Shown: piece after piece, positions 7,479 through 15,736 of the stretch
Layout: the number at the start of each line of letters is the position of its first letter
How positions within the stretch are numbered: the first letter of the stretch is position 1
Assembly: GCA_964592475.1 (NCBI GenBank)
Contig: CAZQEZ010000065.1
Span: 1 to 24,075 of the forward strand
Direction: 5' to 3'
DNA length: 24,075 nucleotides
From: CAZQEZ01 sp964592475
Lineage (GTDB): Bacteria > Bacteroidota > Bacteroidia > Cytophagales > Cyclobacteriaceae
The notes under the pieces: generated by a model
The model's input: the letters and a program-made list of their open reading frames with translations, nothing else
What the model was told of the DNA's origin: nothing
Databases searched by the model: none
Made by a program: the position numbers and the translations under genes

Positions 7479-8975
7479 ATGAACGAAGTACCATTATTGG
7501 TTTATGTATTGCTAAGCTTGTTGTTTTCAGGCATATTTTGTATGCTGTTCCGGAAAAATATACGTGTTCAAAAGGGTATTGCTATATTCGGTACCAGCTT
7601 ATTTTTTTTGCTGGCTATATTAATGCTTTTACAGGTATATCAGAAAGGCATACAGGTAGTACAGGTAGGTGATTGGCCGGCCCCATATGGAATAAGTTTG
7701 GTAGCAGATATGTTCAGCGCCCTTATGGTATTGATTACAGCCATTATTGCATTTGCCATTCTCTGGTACTCCATGCAGGATGTATCAGCAGAAAGAAATG
7801 CGGTAGGGTATTTCCCCTTATTTTTTCTAATGCTGTTTGGGGTATGTGGTTCCTTCCTTACCGGGGATATTTTCAACCTGTATGTCTGGTTTGAAGTAAT
7901 GCTGGTGGCATCTTTCGTATTGATAGTGATTGGCAGTAGCAAAGCTCAACTTGAGGGCGCGGTAAAATACGTGGTTTTGAATTTCATTGGTTCCGGATTT
8001 TTTCTAATGGGGGTGGGCATAGTATATAAGCTTACCGGAGCGCTAAACATGGCCGAGCTTTCGGTAATTATTGCCAGTCATAATGAAACAGGTTTAGTTA
8101 ACATGGCATCAGTTTTCTTTATAATGGCTTTTGGAATTAAAGCCGCTGTCTTTCCATTATTCTTTTGGTTACCTGCTTCTTATCATACCCCTCCCATATC
8201 CATTGCCGGTTTGATGGCAGGCCTACTTACCAAAGTTGGTGTTTATGCGCTAATTCGTTTTTTTACGCTCATTTTTGTGCAAGATTTAGCATTTACGCAT
8301 ACATTATTATTGATAATTGCCGGGCTTACCATGATTACCGGAGTATTTGGGGCAATCGCCCAAAATGATTTTCGTAAAATACTTGCTTTTCATATCATTA
8401 GCCAAATAGGTTATATGATAATGGGTTTGGCACTTTACACACCACTGGCAATAGCAGGAGCAATATTTTATGTGTTGCACCATATTTTGGTAAAAACCAA
8501 CTTGTTCCTTATTAGTGGTCTAGTGAAAGTAACCAATCGTAGTTTTTTACTGAAGCAATTGGGAGGGGTATATTCCCGCTATCCGTTAGTAACCATTCTG
8601 TTTGTGATTTCGGCTTTTTCATTGGCTGGTATTCCGCCCCTTTCTGGTTTTTGGAGTAAGTTTTTTCTGGTAAAAGCTGGTTTGGCAATTGAAGAGTACT
8701 TGATTGTATTTATTTCTTTGCTGGTAGGCCTGCTTACTTTATTTTCAATGAGTAAAATATGGAAACATGTTTTTCAATCGGAAGATCCTCAGCCATCAGA
8801 TGAAAAAGTAAATTTGTTCAAGAAGAGAAAATATATGCTACTGCCTTCTGTTTTTCTGGCGACCGCTACCTTATTTATTAGCTTTTTTCCGCAAGTTCTT
8901 TTTAACCTATCGCGAATTGCAGCAGAACAATTGCTCAATGCGGATGCTTATATTAATGCTGTTTTAAATAAATAA
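7479..8975 (+). CDS. mrpD: Na+/H+ antiporter subunit MrpD (NuoM/N-like)
   Basis: This 498-residue polytopic protein is homologous to complex I antiporter-like subunits NuoM/NuoN. Conserved proton-path residues are visible: glutamate in NLYVWFEVMLVASF (E139), lysine in FGIKAAVFPLFFWLPASYHTPP (K221) and lysine in GLLTKVGVYALIRFF (K252). These correspond to the Glu and Lys that are essential in Bacillus MrpD by family knowledge. FHIISQIGYMIMG and the histidine-containing FYVLHHILVKTNLFLISG follow. It begins two bases after the mrpC stop. Its length is normal. With MrpA it is expected to provide ion translocation. Confidence 0.93.
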   Translation: MNEVPLLVYVLLSLLFSGIFCMLFRKNIRVQKGIAIFGTSLFFLLAILMLLQVYQKGIQVVQVGDWPAPYGISLVADMFSALMVLITAIIAFAILWYSMQDVSAERNAVGYFPLFFLMLFGVCGSFLTGDIFNLYVWFEVMLVASFVLIVIGSSKAQLEGAVKYVVLNFIGSGFFLMGVGIVYKLTGALNMAELSVIIASHNETGLVNMASVFFIMAFGIKAAVFPLFFWLPASYHTPPISIAGLMAGLLTKVGVYALIRFFTLIFVQDLAFTHTLLLIIAGLTMITGVFGAIAQNDFRKILAFHIISQIGYMIMGLALYTPLAIAGAIFYVLHHILVKTNLFLISGLVKVTNRSFLLKQLGGVYSRYPLVTILFVISAFSLAGIPPLSGFWSKFFLVKAGLAIEEYLIVFISLLVGLLTLFSMSKIWKHVFQSEDPQPSDEKVNLFKKRKYMLLPSVFLATATLFISFFPQVLFNLSRIAAEQLLNADAYINAVLNK

Positions 8976-8978
8976 ACA

Positions 8979-9473
8979 ATGGTGATATATCTTATAAACA
9001 TTATTGCTGCCTTAATTCTTACTGCTTTTTCGTTGGGTATTATGCTTTCCAATACAGGTAATGCGATGCTTTACATTATAATGTTTCTCGGCTGGTATAC
9101 ACTAGCCTGGCTCTTATCCTTTTTTTACAACAAGCCTCATTTTTATAAAGTACCAAAAATAGTGGGGCTAATTTTATATTTTTTAAAAGAGCTGATGCTG
9201 GCATCAATAAAAGTTGCTTACGATATTTTAACGCCTAGAAATCATATGAAACCGGCGTTGGTAGCAATACCATTGGATGTAAAATCAGATTTAGAAATCA
9301 CCCTGCTGGCCAATTTGATCACTTTAACTCCGGGCACTTTGAGTATCGATATCTCAAAAAACAAAAAAATGTTGCTTATTCATGAAGTATATGTAAAAGA
9401 TAATGATATAGAAGAGGTGAAAAAAACGATAAAAGAAGGATTTGAACGAAGAATTTTAAATATTACCAGATGA
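8979..9473 (+). CDS. mrpE: Na+/H+ antiporter subunit MrpE
   Basis: At 164 residues this matches MrpE: two or three N-terminal membrane helices, the KELMLASIKVAYDILTPR segment, then a cytoplasmic domain with the family motif LANLITLTPGTLSIDIS and a C-terminal HEVYVKD. It starts three bases after the mrpD stop and its own stop overlaps mrpF in ATGA. In characterised systems MrpE supports full antiport activity and complex assembly, and helps form the sodium path. Confidence 0.92.
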   Translation: MVIYLINIIAALILTAFSLGIMLSNTGNAMLYIIMFLGWYTLAWLLSFFYNKPHFYKVPKIVGLILYFLKELMLASIKVAYDILTPRNHMKPALVAIPLDVKSDLEITLLANLITLTPGTLSIDISKNKKMLLIHEVYVKDNDIEEVKKTIKEGFERRILNITR

Positions 9474-9739
9474 ATATTGTATTATATGTCGTAATCAGTG
9501 TTTTATGCATCAATCTAATTCTTTCTTTATACAGGTTTGTAAAAGGACCGGTAATGCCCGATCGTATCGTGGCACTTGATGTTTTTTCCGGAAACCTGCT
9601 GGCCATACTGGCACTTTATGCCCTGGTTTCAGGTATAAGAGAATTTATTGATATTGCTGTATTATTTTCATTAATTGCATTTGCCGGCACCATGACTTTT
9701 GCCTATTATTTGGTGCGTACTGGCAAAAAAAAGGACTAG
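9470..9739 (+). CDS. mrpF: Na+/H+ antiporter subunit MrpF
   Basis: This 89-residue protein has three membrane helices and matches MrpF. It carries the conserved KGPVMPDRIVALDVFSGN segment, whose aspartates in the first loop/second helix are invariant in the family and implicated in sodium transport. The start overlaps the mrpE stop (ATGA). The last residues (TGKKKD) are basic, as expected for the cytoplasmic end. Confidence 0.92.
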   Translation: MNIVLYVVISVLCINLILSLYRFVKGPVMPDRIVALDVFSGNLLAILALYALVSGIREFIDIAVLFSLIAFAGTMTFAYYLVRTGKKKD

Positions 9740-9743
9740 CACT

Positions 9744-10115
9744 ATGACACTACAAGAAATATTAAGTGCAATTTTTATCGTGTTCGGCACATTTTTTATG
9801 TTGATTTCGTCTATAGGTCTTATTCGCCTGCCAGACTTTTATATCCGAAATTCGGCCAGTACCAAAGCGTTGGCTCTTGGGCTAGGCTTAATTTTATTTG
9901 GGATTGCAATTTATTATAATAAAATTGATATATTTATCGAACTTGCCGTCATTTTCTTTTTTATCTATCTGATTACACCTCTTTCGGCTCACATCATTGC
10001 CCGGGCAGCTGCTAAAAGCGACGTAAAGTTTTGGGAGAAAACCCAAAATTTGCAAGCTTTGGATCAGTACCGTGAAGAATCGGAAGATGCTAACGCGATA
10101 ACCAATGAAAAATGA
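9744..10115 (+). CDS. mrpG: Na+/H+ antiporter subunit MrpG
   Basis: This 123-residue protein matches MrpG, with three helices and the signature SSIGLIRLPDFYIRNSASTKA followed by LGLGLILFG and a helix ending in YLITPLSAHIIARAA. I chose the ATG at 9744, four bases after the mrpF stop. The open frame extends 15 codons further upstream to 9699, but that segment overlaps mrpF and adds residues not seen in the family. The C-terminal tail is hydrophilic and acidic. It ends the seven-gene operon, whose order A-B-C-D-E-F-G with separate MrpA and MrpB is the group 1 Mrp arrangement. Confidence 0.92.
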   Translation: MTLQEILSAIFIVFGTFFMLISSIGLIRLPDFYIRNSASTKALALGLGLILFGIAIYYNKIDIFIELAVIFFFIYLITPLSAHIIARAAAKSDVKFWEKTQNLQALDQYREESEDANAITNEK

Positions 10116-10125
10116 TTTTTTATTA

Positions 10126-10176
10126 AATGGTCACTTTTCCACTAAACTACTACCCACTCCCGTGCAATGGTCACTT
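10126..10176. repeat. Direct repeat between mrpG and the Usp gene
   Basis: AATGGTCACTT occurs at 10126-10136 and again at 10166-10176, 40 bp apart (start to start), inside the 160-bp gap after mrpG. The spacing is near four helical turns. It could be a pair of regulator sites upstream of the stress-protein gene, or duplication debris. Confidence 0.3.
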
Positions 10177-10275
10177 ATTAATTAATTTATCAGTATAGCA
10201 AAATTAAAAACAATATCCAACTTGAATGAGTTTTCCACGTATATTATAATAATTATAATAAGTGAATAAAAAATT

Positions 10276-11133
10276 ATGAAGTCAATAAAAAAGATTCTTG
10301 TACCACTGGATTTTTCAATTCATTCTCAAACAATTTTTAATCATGCTGTAAATTTAGCTGATAAGACCAAAGCTCAATTGATCGTTTTATATGCCTATAG
10401 CAGACCTTCAGTATCCACTGCGCTGGAAAAACAGGCCGACATAGAGATAATTAAAGCTATGGAACAAAGCAAATTGAATCGATTGAAAGACAAAATCAAA
10501 AGTAAATATGATAAACTTGTGGCAGCTGCTACTGAAGATGTAAATATCAAATTTGTTTTTGAAAAAGGTATGGTAGTTGACAAAGTGCTTCAAATTTCCG
10601 AAAACGAAAATATAGATCTCATTCTGATGGGTACCCGAGGAGTAACAGGATTGGCCGAATATTGGGGCACTAAAACTGCGGAAATAAGCCTAAAAACAAA
10701 AATACCAGTGCTTGTTTTACCTTATAGCCGCTTTGTAGATGAACCAGACAAAATTGCCTTTGCTTATGATCTGAAAAGTATACCTAATTTGGAAAACCTA
10801 AACCTAATTAAAATATTTTCCATTATTTACCAGGCTGAAATACATATATTAACCATTAAGTCAGAAGAGAAAGCTGATGAGAAGAAAGAGTTAAAGAATA
10901 AAGAGCTATTAATTGACCATTTCAAAGAATTTAGACCGATTGTACATACTCATTACAACAAGGATGCAGAACAAGGTATTTTTGATTACTTATATGAAAA
11001 TAAGATTTCTATGTTGGTAGTTTTGCATCGTCATCGTTCTTTCATGAAGAATTTTTTTCACGAGAGCTTTACTGCTAAAGTTACTTACCATAGCGATATT
11101 CCGATACTTTCGCTGGATGAAAGAGATGACTAA
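10276..11133 (+). CDS. Tandem-domain universal stress protein (UspA family)
   Basis: This 285-residue cytoplasmic protein is built from two Usp folds. Domain 1 (about 1-150) begins KKILVPLDFSIHSQTIFNHA and ends with the nucleotide-loop region MGTRGVTGLAEYWGTKTAEI and VLVLPYS. Domain 2 (about 158-285) is degenerate, starting KIAFAYDLKSI and ending SDIPILSLDE, with no clear glycine loop. The domain 1 loop has the G-x2-G part, but the next Gly-Thr follows eight residues rather than the usual nine, so ATP binding may be altered. It lies 160 bp after mrpG, and a terminator follows. Co-expression with the antiporter operon is possible but not shown. Tandem Usp proteins of this size are common in Bacteroidota; the specific function is unknown. 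Confidence 0.85.
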   Translation: MKSIKKILVPLDFSIHSQTIFNHAVNLADKTKAQLIVLYAYSRPSVSTALEKQADIEIIKAMEQSKLNRLKDKIKSKYDKLVAAATEDVNIKFVFEKGMVVDKVLQISENENIDLILMGTRGVTGLAEYWGTKTAEISLKTKIPVLVLPYSRFVDEPDKIAFAYDLKSIPNLENLNLIKIFSIIYQAEIHILTIKSEEKADEKKELKNKELLIDHFKEFRPIVHTHYNKDAEQGIFDYLYENKISMLVVLHRHRSFMKNFFHESFTAKVTYHSDIPILSLDERDD

Positions 11134-11182
11134 ATTTTCTAATTTGATAGTCAAGTTAACTCTTAATCGAATAAATAATAAT

Positions 11183-11209
11183 AACTCCTCAAACCTGTGG
11201 AGTTTTTTT
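11183..11209 (+). terminator. Rho-independent terminator after the Usp gene
   Basis: AACTCC (11183-11188) pairs with GGAGTT (11199-11204) around a ten-base loop and runs into seven consecutive T residues. It lies 50 bp downstream of the Usp stop codon and probably ends that transcript. Confidence 0.7.
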
Positions 11210-11498
11210 GTTAGTAGTCCTGCACCTCTTCCTTTTTCTTCTGGCTAATGGATGCAAGCGCAGAAGAGGCTATCCAGCCTTGTTCCTAAGCGTGTCTGGC
11301 GGCGTCCATCGTATTTTTATCAATAGAAAATAACCCCTAATTGCTTTATTTTCTTACCTATAGCTATTACTTTTTCTGGTGCTATATGATTTAGGTAATA
11401 TAGGTCAGTTTAAAATTGGTAACAAATCCAATCCAACATGACCATTGATTTCACCCACTTTGGAGCTCTTGCACATATTGTTAAAAAAGAATTAATTG
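11210..11498. other. Gene-free stretch with a GC-richer structured patch
   Basis: No convincing coding sequence lies between the Usp terminator and the end of birA. Positions 11241-11310 are clearly richer in G and C than the flanks. They contain a bulged inverted repeat: GGCT-AAT-GGAT (11243-11253) pairs with ATCCAGCC (11272-11279), leaving AAT unpaired. TGGATGC (11249-11255) can also pair with GCGTCCA (11303-11309), with a wobble. This may be a relic of a mobile element or a dispersed structured repeat. I could not identify it. Confidence 0.35.
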
Positions 11499-12254
11499 CT
11501 ATCGAACGAAAGTGACTTCTTTTAAATCAAAAGACAGAATATCACGATCTACTACTATTTGTAGTTTTCCATTATCATCAATGCCGGCTATGGTGCCTTC
11601 AAATTCATGATCAGATTTAAAAACCCTGTTTTCAGCAAACCAATACATGTTTTTATAATATTCCATTTTTAGATTTTTTAAGTCTAATTTCTTTAGTTCT
11701 AAATATTTTTTTTCTAAATGATAGATTAAATTGTTCAGACATCCTTCCAGGTTATATCTTTGGTTCGTTATTTGATAAAGAGAAGTGGCATTAGCAATGG
11801 AAAATTCATTCTGATTTACATTAAGACCTATTCCTACAATACTGTGGGATATGTGATGGCTTTTCAAAAAATTCTCTATCAAGATGCCACATATTTTTGA
11901 ATTTTGGTAATATATGTCATTTGGCCACTTTATCTTTACATTATTGCCTAATATTGTGCTTAGGAAATCTCTGATAGCCAGGGAAATAAAGATGTTGAGG
12001 TAAAAATTATCTGCAATATTTAAAAATTGGGGTTTGAAAATAATAGACATGGTTAAATTTTGCTGGGCAGCAGCCAACCACTGATTACCTCTTTGCCCTC
12101 TGCCAGATTCCTGATGATCGGTAATAATAATACTACCTTCGTCAAGATCTTTTTTTTTCAATAATTCAGACGCTATGTCATTGGTTGAATGACATTTTGG
12201 CAAATAAATTAGGTTTTTGCCTATAATTTCAGTGTTGGTATATAATTTATACAA
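11499..12254 (-). CDS. birA: Biotin--[acetyl-CoA-carboxylase] ligase (BirA catalytic type)
   Basis: This 251-residue protein is the class I biotin protein ligase without an N-terminal DNA-binding domain, so it should biotinylate but not repress. It activates biotin as biotinyl-5'-AMP and transfers it to the lysine of biotinyl domains. Motifs are the CHSTND start of the catalytic domain, the biotin/ATP loop ESGRGQRGNQW, KWPNDIYYQNSKICGILIE, and a C-terminal SH3-like domain with EGTIAGIDDNGKLQI. The reading frame has an in-frame stop three codons before the TTG at 12252-12254 and no suitable ATG near the N-terminus. The start is therefore TTG, giving MYKLYTNTEI, which suits family members. It is divergent from rsfS across only 39 bp. 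A likely substrate in this window is the biotinyl domain of the carboxyltransferase at 215-2128. Confidence 0.92.
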   Translation of the reverse strand: MYKLYTNTEIIGKNLIYLPKCHSTNDIASELLKKKDLDEGSIIITDHQESGRGQRGNQWLAAAQQNLTMSIIFKPQFLNIADNFYLNIFISLAIRDFLSTILGNNVKIKWPNDIYYQNSKICGILIENFLKSHHISHSIVGIGLNVNQNEFSIANATSLYQITNQRYNLEGCLNNLIYHLEKKYLELKKLDLKNLKMEYYKNMYWFAENRVFKSDHEFEGTIAGIDDNGKLQIVVDRDILSFDLKEVTFVR

Positions 12255-12293
12255 ATAGTATTAACATTAATTGTGCAATTTTAAAAATAAAGA

Positions 12294-12698
12294 ATGGATA
12301 AAAAAAAGAGTAGAGAAAATTCTGGTGAATTAGCTCAATTAGTTGTGAAAGGGATGCAAGAGAAGAAGGGCAATGAAGTCACTTTACTCAACCTTAAAAA
12401 AGTGCCAAATGCAGTGGCGGATTTTTTTGTTATTTGTACTGGTACTTCAGAAACTCATGTGGATGCAATCGCTGATTCTGTAGAAAAAGAAGTAAAAGAA
12501 AATCAACATGATCATCCATGGCATCGCGAAGGAAATCAAAACAAAGAATGGGTTTTACTTGATTACGTGGATGTAGTAGTTCATATCTTTAAGCAAGAAA
12601 CCAGAACATTTTATAATATTGAAAATCTTTGGGGTGATGCAGAGATGATAAAGGTTGAAAATAGTGATAATATTACAATCAATAACATTAATTTATAA
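12294..12698 (+). CDS. rsfS: Ribosome silencing factor RsfS
   Basis: At 134 residues this matches the RsfS/Iojap (DUF143) family, which binds ribosomal protein uL14 and blocks joining of the subunits when nutrients are scarce. Motifs include VTLLNLKKVPNAVADFFVICTGTSETHVDAIAD, then HREGNQNKEWVLLDYVDVVVHIF and the ETRTFYNIENLWGDAE tail, all highly conserved. The frame starts with ATG directly downstream of the divergent birA start. It is 46 bp upstream of ftsH on the same strand, probably co-transcribed; I recall birA-rsfS-ftsH synteny as common in Bacteroidota. Confidence 0.93.
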   Translation: MDKKKSRENSGELAQLVVKGMQEKKGNEVTLLNLKKVPNAVADFFVICTGTSETHVDAIADSVEKEVKENQHDHPWHREGNQNKEWVLLDYVDVVVHIFKQETRTFYNIENLWGDAEMIKVENSDNITINNINL

Positions 12699-12744
12699 AT
12701 TTCGTTTAGCATTCAATTCATTTTAAATATTTAAAAAATAGATA

Positions 12745-14817
12745 ATGGCAGATAAACTTGATAATAAAAAAAACCTAATGCCAAAAACACCTAAAAAGCC
12801 GAATCTACAATTGTGGGTAATACTTTTGTTAGTAGGCGTAATTTTCTTCATTGCATATATCTCCAATACCACCTCAGTAGAAGATATTTCTCCTCGCACA
12901 TTTTGGAACATGGCCGAGGAAGGTGATATAAAGAAAGTAACAGTAATTAGAAATAAAGATCAGGTAGAAGTAACCCTTACACAAGATGCTCTCGATAAGC
13001 GAGAATATAGTGATTTAAGAGAAAATGTATGGACCGCAGAAACAGGACCCCATTTTCAACTTAATATTATAAATGCTGAAGAGTTTCAGAATAAACTGGA
13101 TGAAAAGAATGATCAGCTAGCCAGTGAAGGTAAACAAATCGAATACGATATTGAGGAGCGTAGTGATTTTGGTGGCTTATTTGCTACCTGGGGGTTTTTA
13201 CTCTTAATTCTTTTTATATTTTGGTTTTTAATGCGTAGGATGACGGGTGGCGGAGGACCAGGCGGTCAGATCTTCAATATTGGAAAATCAAAAGCTGCAC
13301 TATTCGATGCAGAAAGTAAAGTTAAAATAACTTTTGATAATGTAGCCGGATTGGATGAAGCTAAAGAAGAGGTAAAGGAAATTGTAGAATTTTTGAAAAA
13401 CCCATCTAAATTTACAAAACTGGGTGGCAAAATTCCTAAAGGAGCCTTATTAGTAGGAGCTCCCGGTACAGGTAAGACCTTATTAGCCAAAGCAGTAGCC
13501 GGTGAAGCCGAAGTTCCCTTTTTCTCATTATCTGGTTCTGACTTTGTAGAGATGTTTGTAGGAGTTGGAGCTGCAAGGGTGCGTGACTTATTTAAGCAAG
13601 CCAAAGAAAAAGCACCCTGTATTGTATTTATAGATGAGATAGATGCTATTGGTCGGATGCGTGGGCGAGGGCAAATGCCAGGATCTAATGATGAGCGCGA
13701 AAATACCCTTAATTCTCTTTTGGTAGAAATGGATGGATTTTCAACCGATTCAGGAGTAATTATTTTAGCGGCTACCAACCGTCCCGATGTACTAGACTCA
13801 GCTTTACTACGCCCTGGTCGATTTGATCGACAAGTTTCTATTGACAAACCAGACCTGGTGGGTCGTGAAGCAATTTTTAAAGTACACCTAGGTCCGATAA
13901 AATTTTCCAAAGAAGTGGACGCTAAGAAACTGGCTGCTCAAACTCCTGGATTTGCCGGTGCTGAAATTGCCAATGTTTGTAACGAGGCTGCACTAATTGC
14001 GGCTCGTAGAAATAAACAAGCGGTTGATATGCAAGACTTTCACGATGCAATTGACAGAGTAATCGGTGGATTAGAAAAGAAGAATAAAATAATCTCTCCT
14101 GAAGAGAAGAAGATTGTTGCCTATCACGAGGCAGGCCATGCAGTAGCCGGCTGGTTTCTTGAGCATGCCGATCCTTTGGTAAAAGTGAGTATTGTACCAC
14201 GAGGCGTGGCAGCTTTAGGTTATGCTCAGTATTTGCCCAAAGAACAATTTTTATATCAAACAGAGCAACTGATTGATGAAATGAGTATGGCTTTGGGAGG
14301 CAGGGCTGCCGAGGAAATTATTTTTGGTAAAATTTCTACAGGCGCTTTAAGTGACCTGGAAAGAGTTACTAAAGTAGCTTATAGTATGGTCACCGTATAT
14401 GGCATGAACGAAAAATTGGGCAATATTTCCTTTTATGATTCAAAACCCAGTGATTATAATTTCAATAAACCTTACTCAGAGGCTACAGCCGAAACTATTG
14501 ATGAAGAGGTGAGAAAGGTAGTAAGTTCTACTTATAAGCGTACTAAAGATATGCTTTTGAGCAAAAAAGAACAATTAGAAGTAGTGGCAAAAGAACTTCT
14601 GGATAAAGAAATTATTTTCCAAAATGATTTGGAGCGTTTAATAGGTAAGCGTCCTTTTGAGAAGCAAACTACTTATCAGGCTTTTACAGAAGGAGGTGAA
14701 AAGAGTAAACCTCAAACTGTGCCAGATGCAACTACTATAGAAGAAAAAGATAGCGATGATGATTCGGATCAAGATAAACTCGAAGCATCATCTGTAAATG
14801 AGAAAAAATCAGAATAA
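12745..14817 (+). CDS. ftsH: ATP-dependent zinc metalloprotease FtsH
   Basis: This 690-residue inner-membrane AAA+ protease degrades membrane and short-lived cytosolic proteins. Two membrane helices (about 21-40 and 145-165) flank a periplasmic FtsH_ext domain. The AAA module has Walker A GAPGTGKT (238-245), the pore aromatic in MFVG (F271), Walker B VFIDEID (294-300), and the second region of homology with ATNRPD and arginine fingers in LLRPGRFDRQ (R356, R359). The peptidase domain has the zinc motif HEAGH (461-465) and a third-ligand Asp in LSDLERVTK (D537). All catalytic residues are present. The C-terminal tail (about 645-690) is acidic and low-complexity, a common lineage feature. It follows rsfS by 46 bp and has its own terminator. 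Confidence 0.96.
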   Translation: MADKLDNKKNLMPKTPKKPNLQLWVILLLVGVIFFIAYISNTTSVEDISPRTFWNMAEEGDIKKVTVIRNKDQVEVTLTQDALDKREYSDLRENVWTAETGPHFQLNIINAEEFQNKLDEKNDQLASEGKQIEYDIEERSDFGGLFATWGFLLLILFIFWFLMRRMTGGGGPGGQIFNIGKSKAALFDAESKVKITFDNVAGLDEAKEEVKEIVEFLKNPSKFTKLGGKIPKGALLVGAPGTGKTLLAKAVAGEAEVPFFSLSGSDFVEMFVGVGAARVRDLFKQAKEKAPCIVFIDEIDAIGRMRGRGQMPGSNDERENTLNSLLVEMDGFSTDSGVIILAATNRPDVLDSALLRPGRFDRQVSIDKPDLVGREAIFKVHLGPIKFSKEVDAKKLAAQTPGFAGAEIANVCNEAALIAARRNKQAVDMQDFHDAIDRVIGGLEKKNKIISPEEKKIVAYHEAGHAVAGWFLEHADPLVKVSIVPRGVAALGYAQYLPKEQFLYQTEQLIDEMSMALGGRAAEEIIFGKISTGALSDLERVTKVAYSMVTVYGMNEKLGNISFYDSKPSDYNFNKPYSEATAETIDEEVRKVVSSTYKRTKDMLLSKKEQLEVVAKELLDKEIIFQNDLERLIGKRPFEKQTTYQAFTEGGEKSKPQTVPDATTIEEKDSDDDSDQDKLEASSVNEKKSE

Positions 14818-14844
14818 CGATTTAATAATAATGAATTTAAAATA

Positions 14845-14880
14845 GGCCGGAGTAAGAATTTACTTCGGTCTTTTTATTTT
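14845..14880 (+). terminator. Rho-independent terminator after ftsH
   Basis: GGCCGGAGTAA (14845-14855) pairs with TTACTTCGGTC (14860-14870), an 11-bp stem with two G-T pairs and a GAAT loop. It is followed by TTTTTATTTTT. It lies between the ftsH stop and the next start, only about 20 bp before the lpxH-like gene. Confidence 0.8.
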
Positions 14881-14901
14881 TGTAGGCTATAAAGCTACTT
14901 T

Positions 14902-15666
14902 ATGAATAAAGTCATTCAATTAAAAGAAGGCAAAAAATTCTATTTCGCTTCCGATTTTCACTTGAAAACCGGCGCTCAAAAACGTGATTTTGAGCGAGAA
15001 AAGACTATTATACAATGGCTTAACCATATAAGTAAAGATGCCCAGGAAATTGTTCTTTTAGGTGACATATTTGATTTTTGGTTTGAATATAGACAAGTAA
15101 TCCCAAAGGGTTGTGCACGATTGCTGGGAAAATTAGCAGATTTGAGTGATAATGGAACAAAGATCTCCCTGTTTTCGGGCAACCATGATATGTGGATGTT
15201 TGGGTATTTTGAAGAAGAAATGGGCATCCCTGTATTTCATAAGCCACAAAGCTGGCAAATTAATAAACTAAAAATTCATTTAGGACATGGAGATGGCTTG
15301 GGACCGGGAGATGCGTCTTATAAGTTTCTAAAGCGTTTATTTCGTAGCAAAACTTCTCAATGGTTGTTTTCAAAAATACATCCAACCATAGGAATGGGTA
15401 TAGCACACCGTTGGTCAAGTCATAGTCGTATCCAGAGCACCAAAAAAGAAGAGCCTTTTCTAGGGGATAAAGAATGGCTTTTACAGTATTGTAAAGCGAT
15501 TGAAAAAACTACCCATCATGACTTCTACATTTTCGGGCACCGACATTTGCCTCTCGAGTTAGCCATTAACCGGCAAAGTAAATACATAAATCTGGGCGAA
15601 TGGATTAATTTCAACACCTTTGCCAGCATTGATGAAAATAACTGTAAACTTGAAAAGTGGCTTTAG
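14902..15666 (+). CDS. lpxH: UDP-2,3-diacylglucosamine diphosphatase (LpxH-type metallophosphoesterase)
   Basis: This 254-residue calcineurin-like phosphoesterase matches the LpxH family, which cleaves UDP-2,3-diacylglucosamine to lipid X and UMP in lipid A synthesis at the inner membrane face. The metal-binding motifs are in order: ASDFHL (D18, H20), GDIFDFW (D55), SGNHDMW (N94, H95), LGHGDGLGPGD (H129, with the LpxH-type HGD) and FGHRHLPLE (H213, H215). The GD-x-FD-x-W pattern and the length favour LpxH over general phosphoesterases, although substrate is inferred. It begins shortly after the ftsH terminator and converges on the TPR gene. Confidence 0.87.
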   Translation: MNKVIQLKEGKKFYFASDFHLKTGAQKRDFEREKTIIQWLNHISKDAQEIVLLGDIFDFWFEYRQVIPKGCARLLGKLADLSDNGTKISLFSGNHDMWMFGYFEEEMGIPVFHKPQSWQINKLKIHLGHGDGLGPGDASYKFLKRLFRSKTSQWLFSKIHPTIGMGIAHRWSSHSRIQSTKKEEPFLGDKEWLLQYCKAIEKTTHHDFYIFGHRHLPLELAINRQSKYINLGEWINFNTFASIDENNCKLEKWL

Positions 15667-15679
15667 GTAATTGGCAAGC

Positions 15680-15706
15680 AAAAAAAGCCTTCAATCCTGA
15701 AGGCTT
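15680..15706 (-). terminator. Terminator between the convergent lpxH and TPR genes
   Basis: AAGCCTTCA (15685-15693) and TGAAGGCTT (15698-15706) form a perfect 9-bp stem with an ATCC loop. Seven A residues at 15680-15686 on the plus strand give a T-run on the minus strand, so it mainly stops the TPR transcript, which ends at 15737. It may also help end lpxH transcription; the plus-strand T-tract is weak. Confidence 0.8.
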
Positions 15707-15736
15707 AAAATTTACATTACCATGAAAAAACTATTT

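Noticed and set aside
9699..9743. Extended upstream start for mrpG
   Set aside because: It overlaps mrpF by 41 bp and adds residues not found in the family; the ATG at 9744 fits the family length and gene spacing.
11438..11515. A 25-codon plus-strand ORF overlapping the end of birA
   Set aside because: Too short, overlaps a confident gene, and has no supporting signal.
13266..13910. A 214-codon minus-strand open frame within ftsH
   Set aside because: It is a shadow of the highly conserved ftsH coding sequence and has no known domain.
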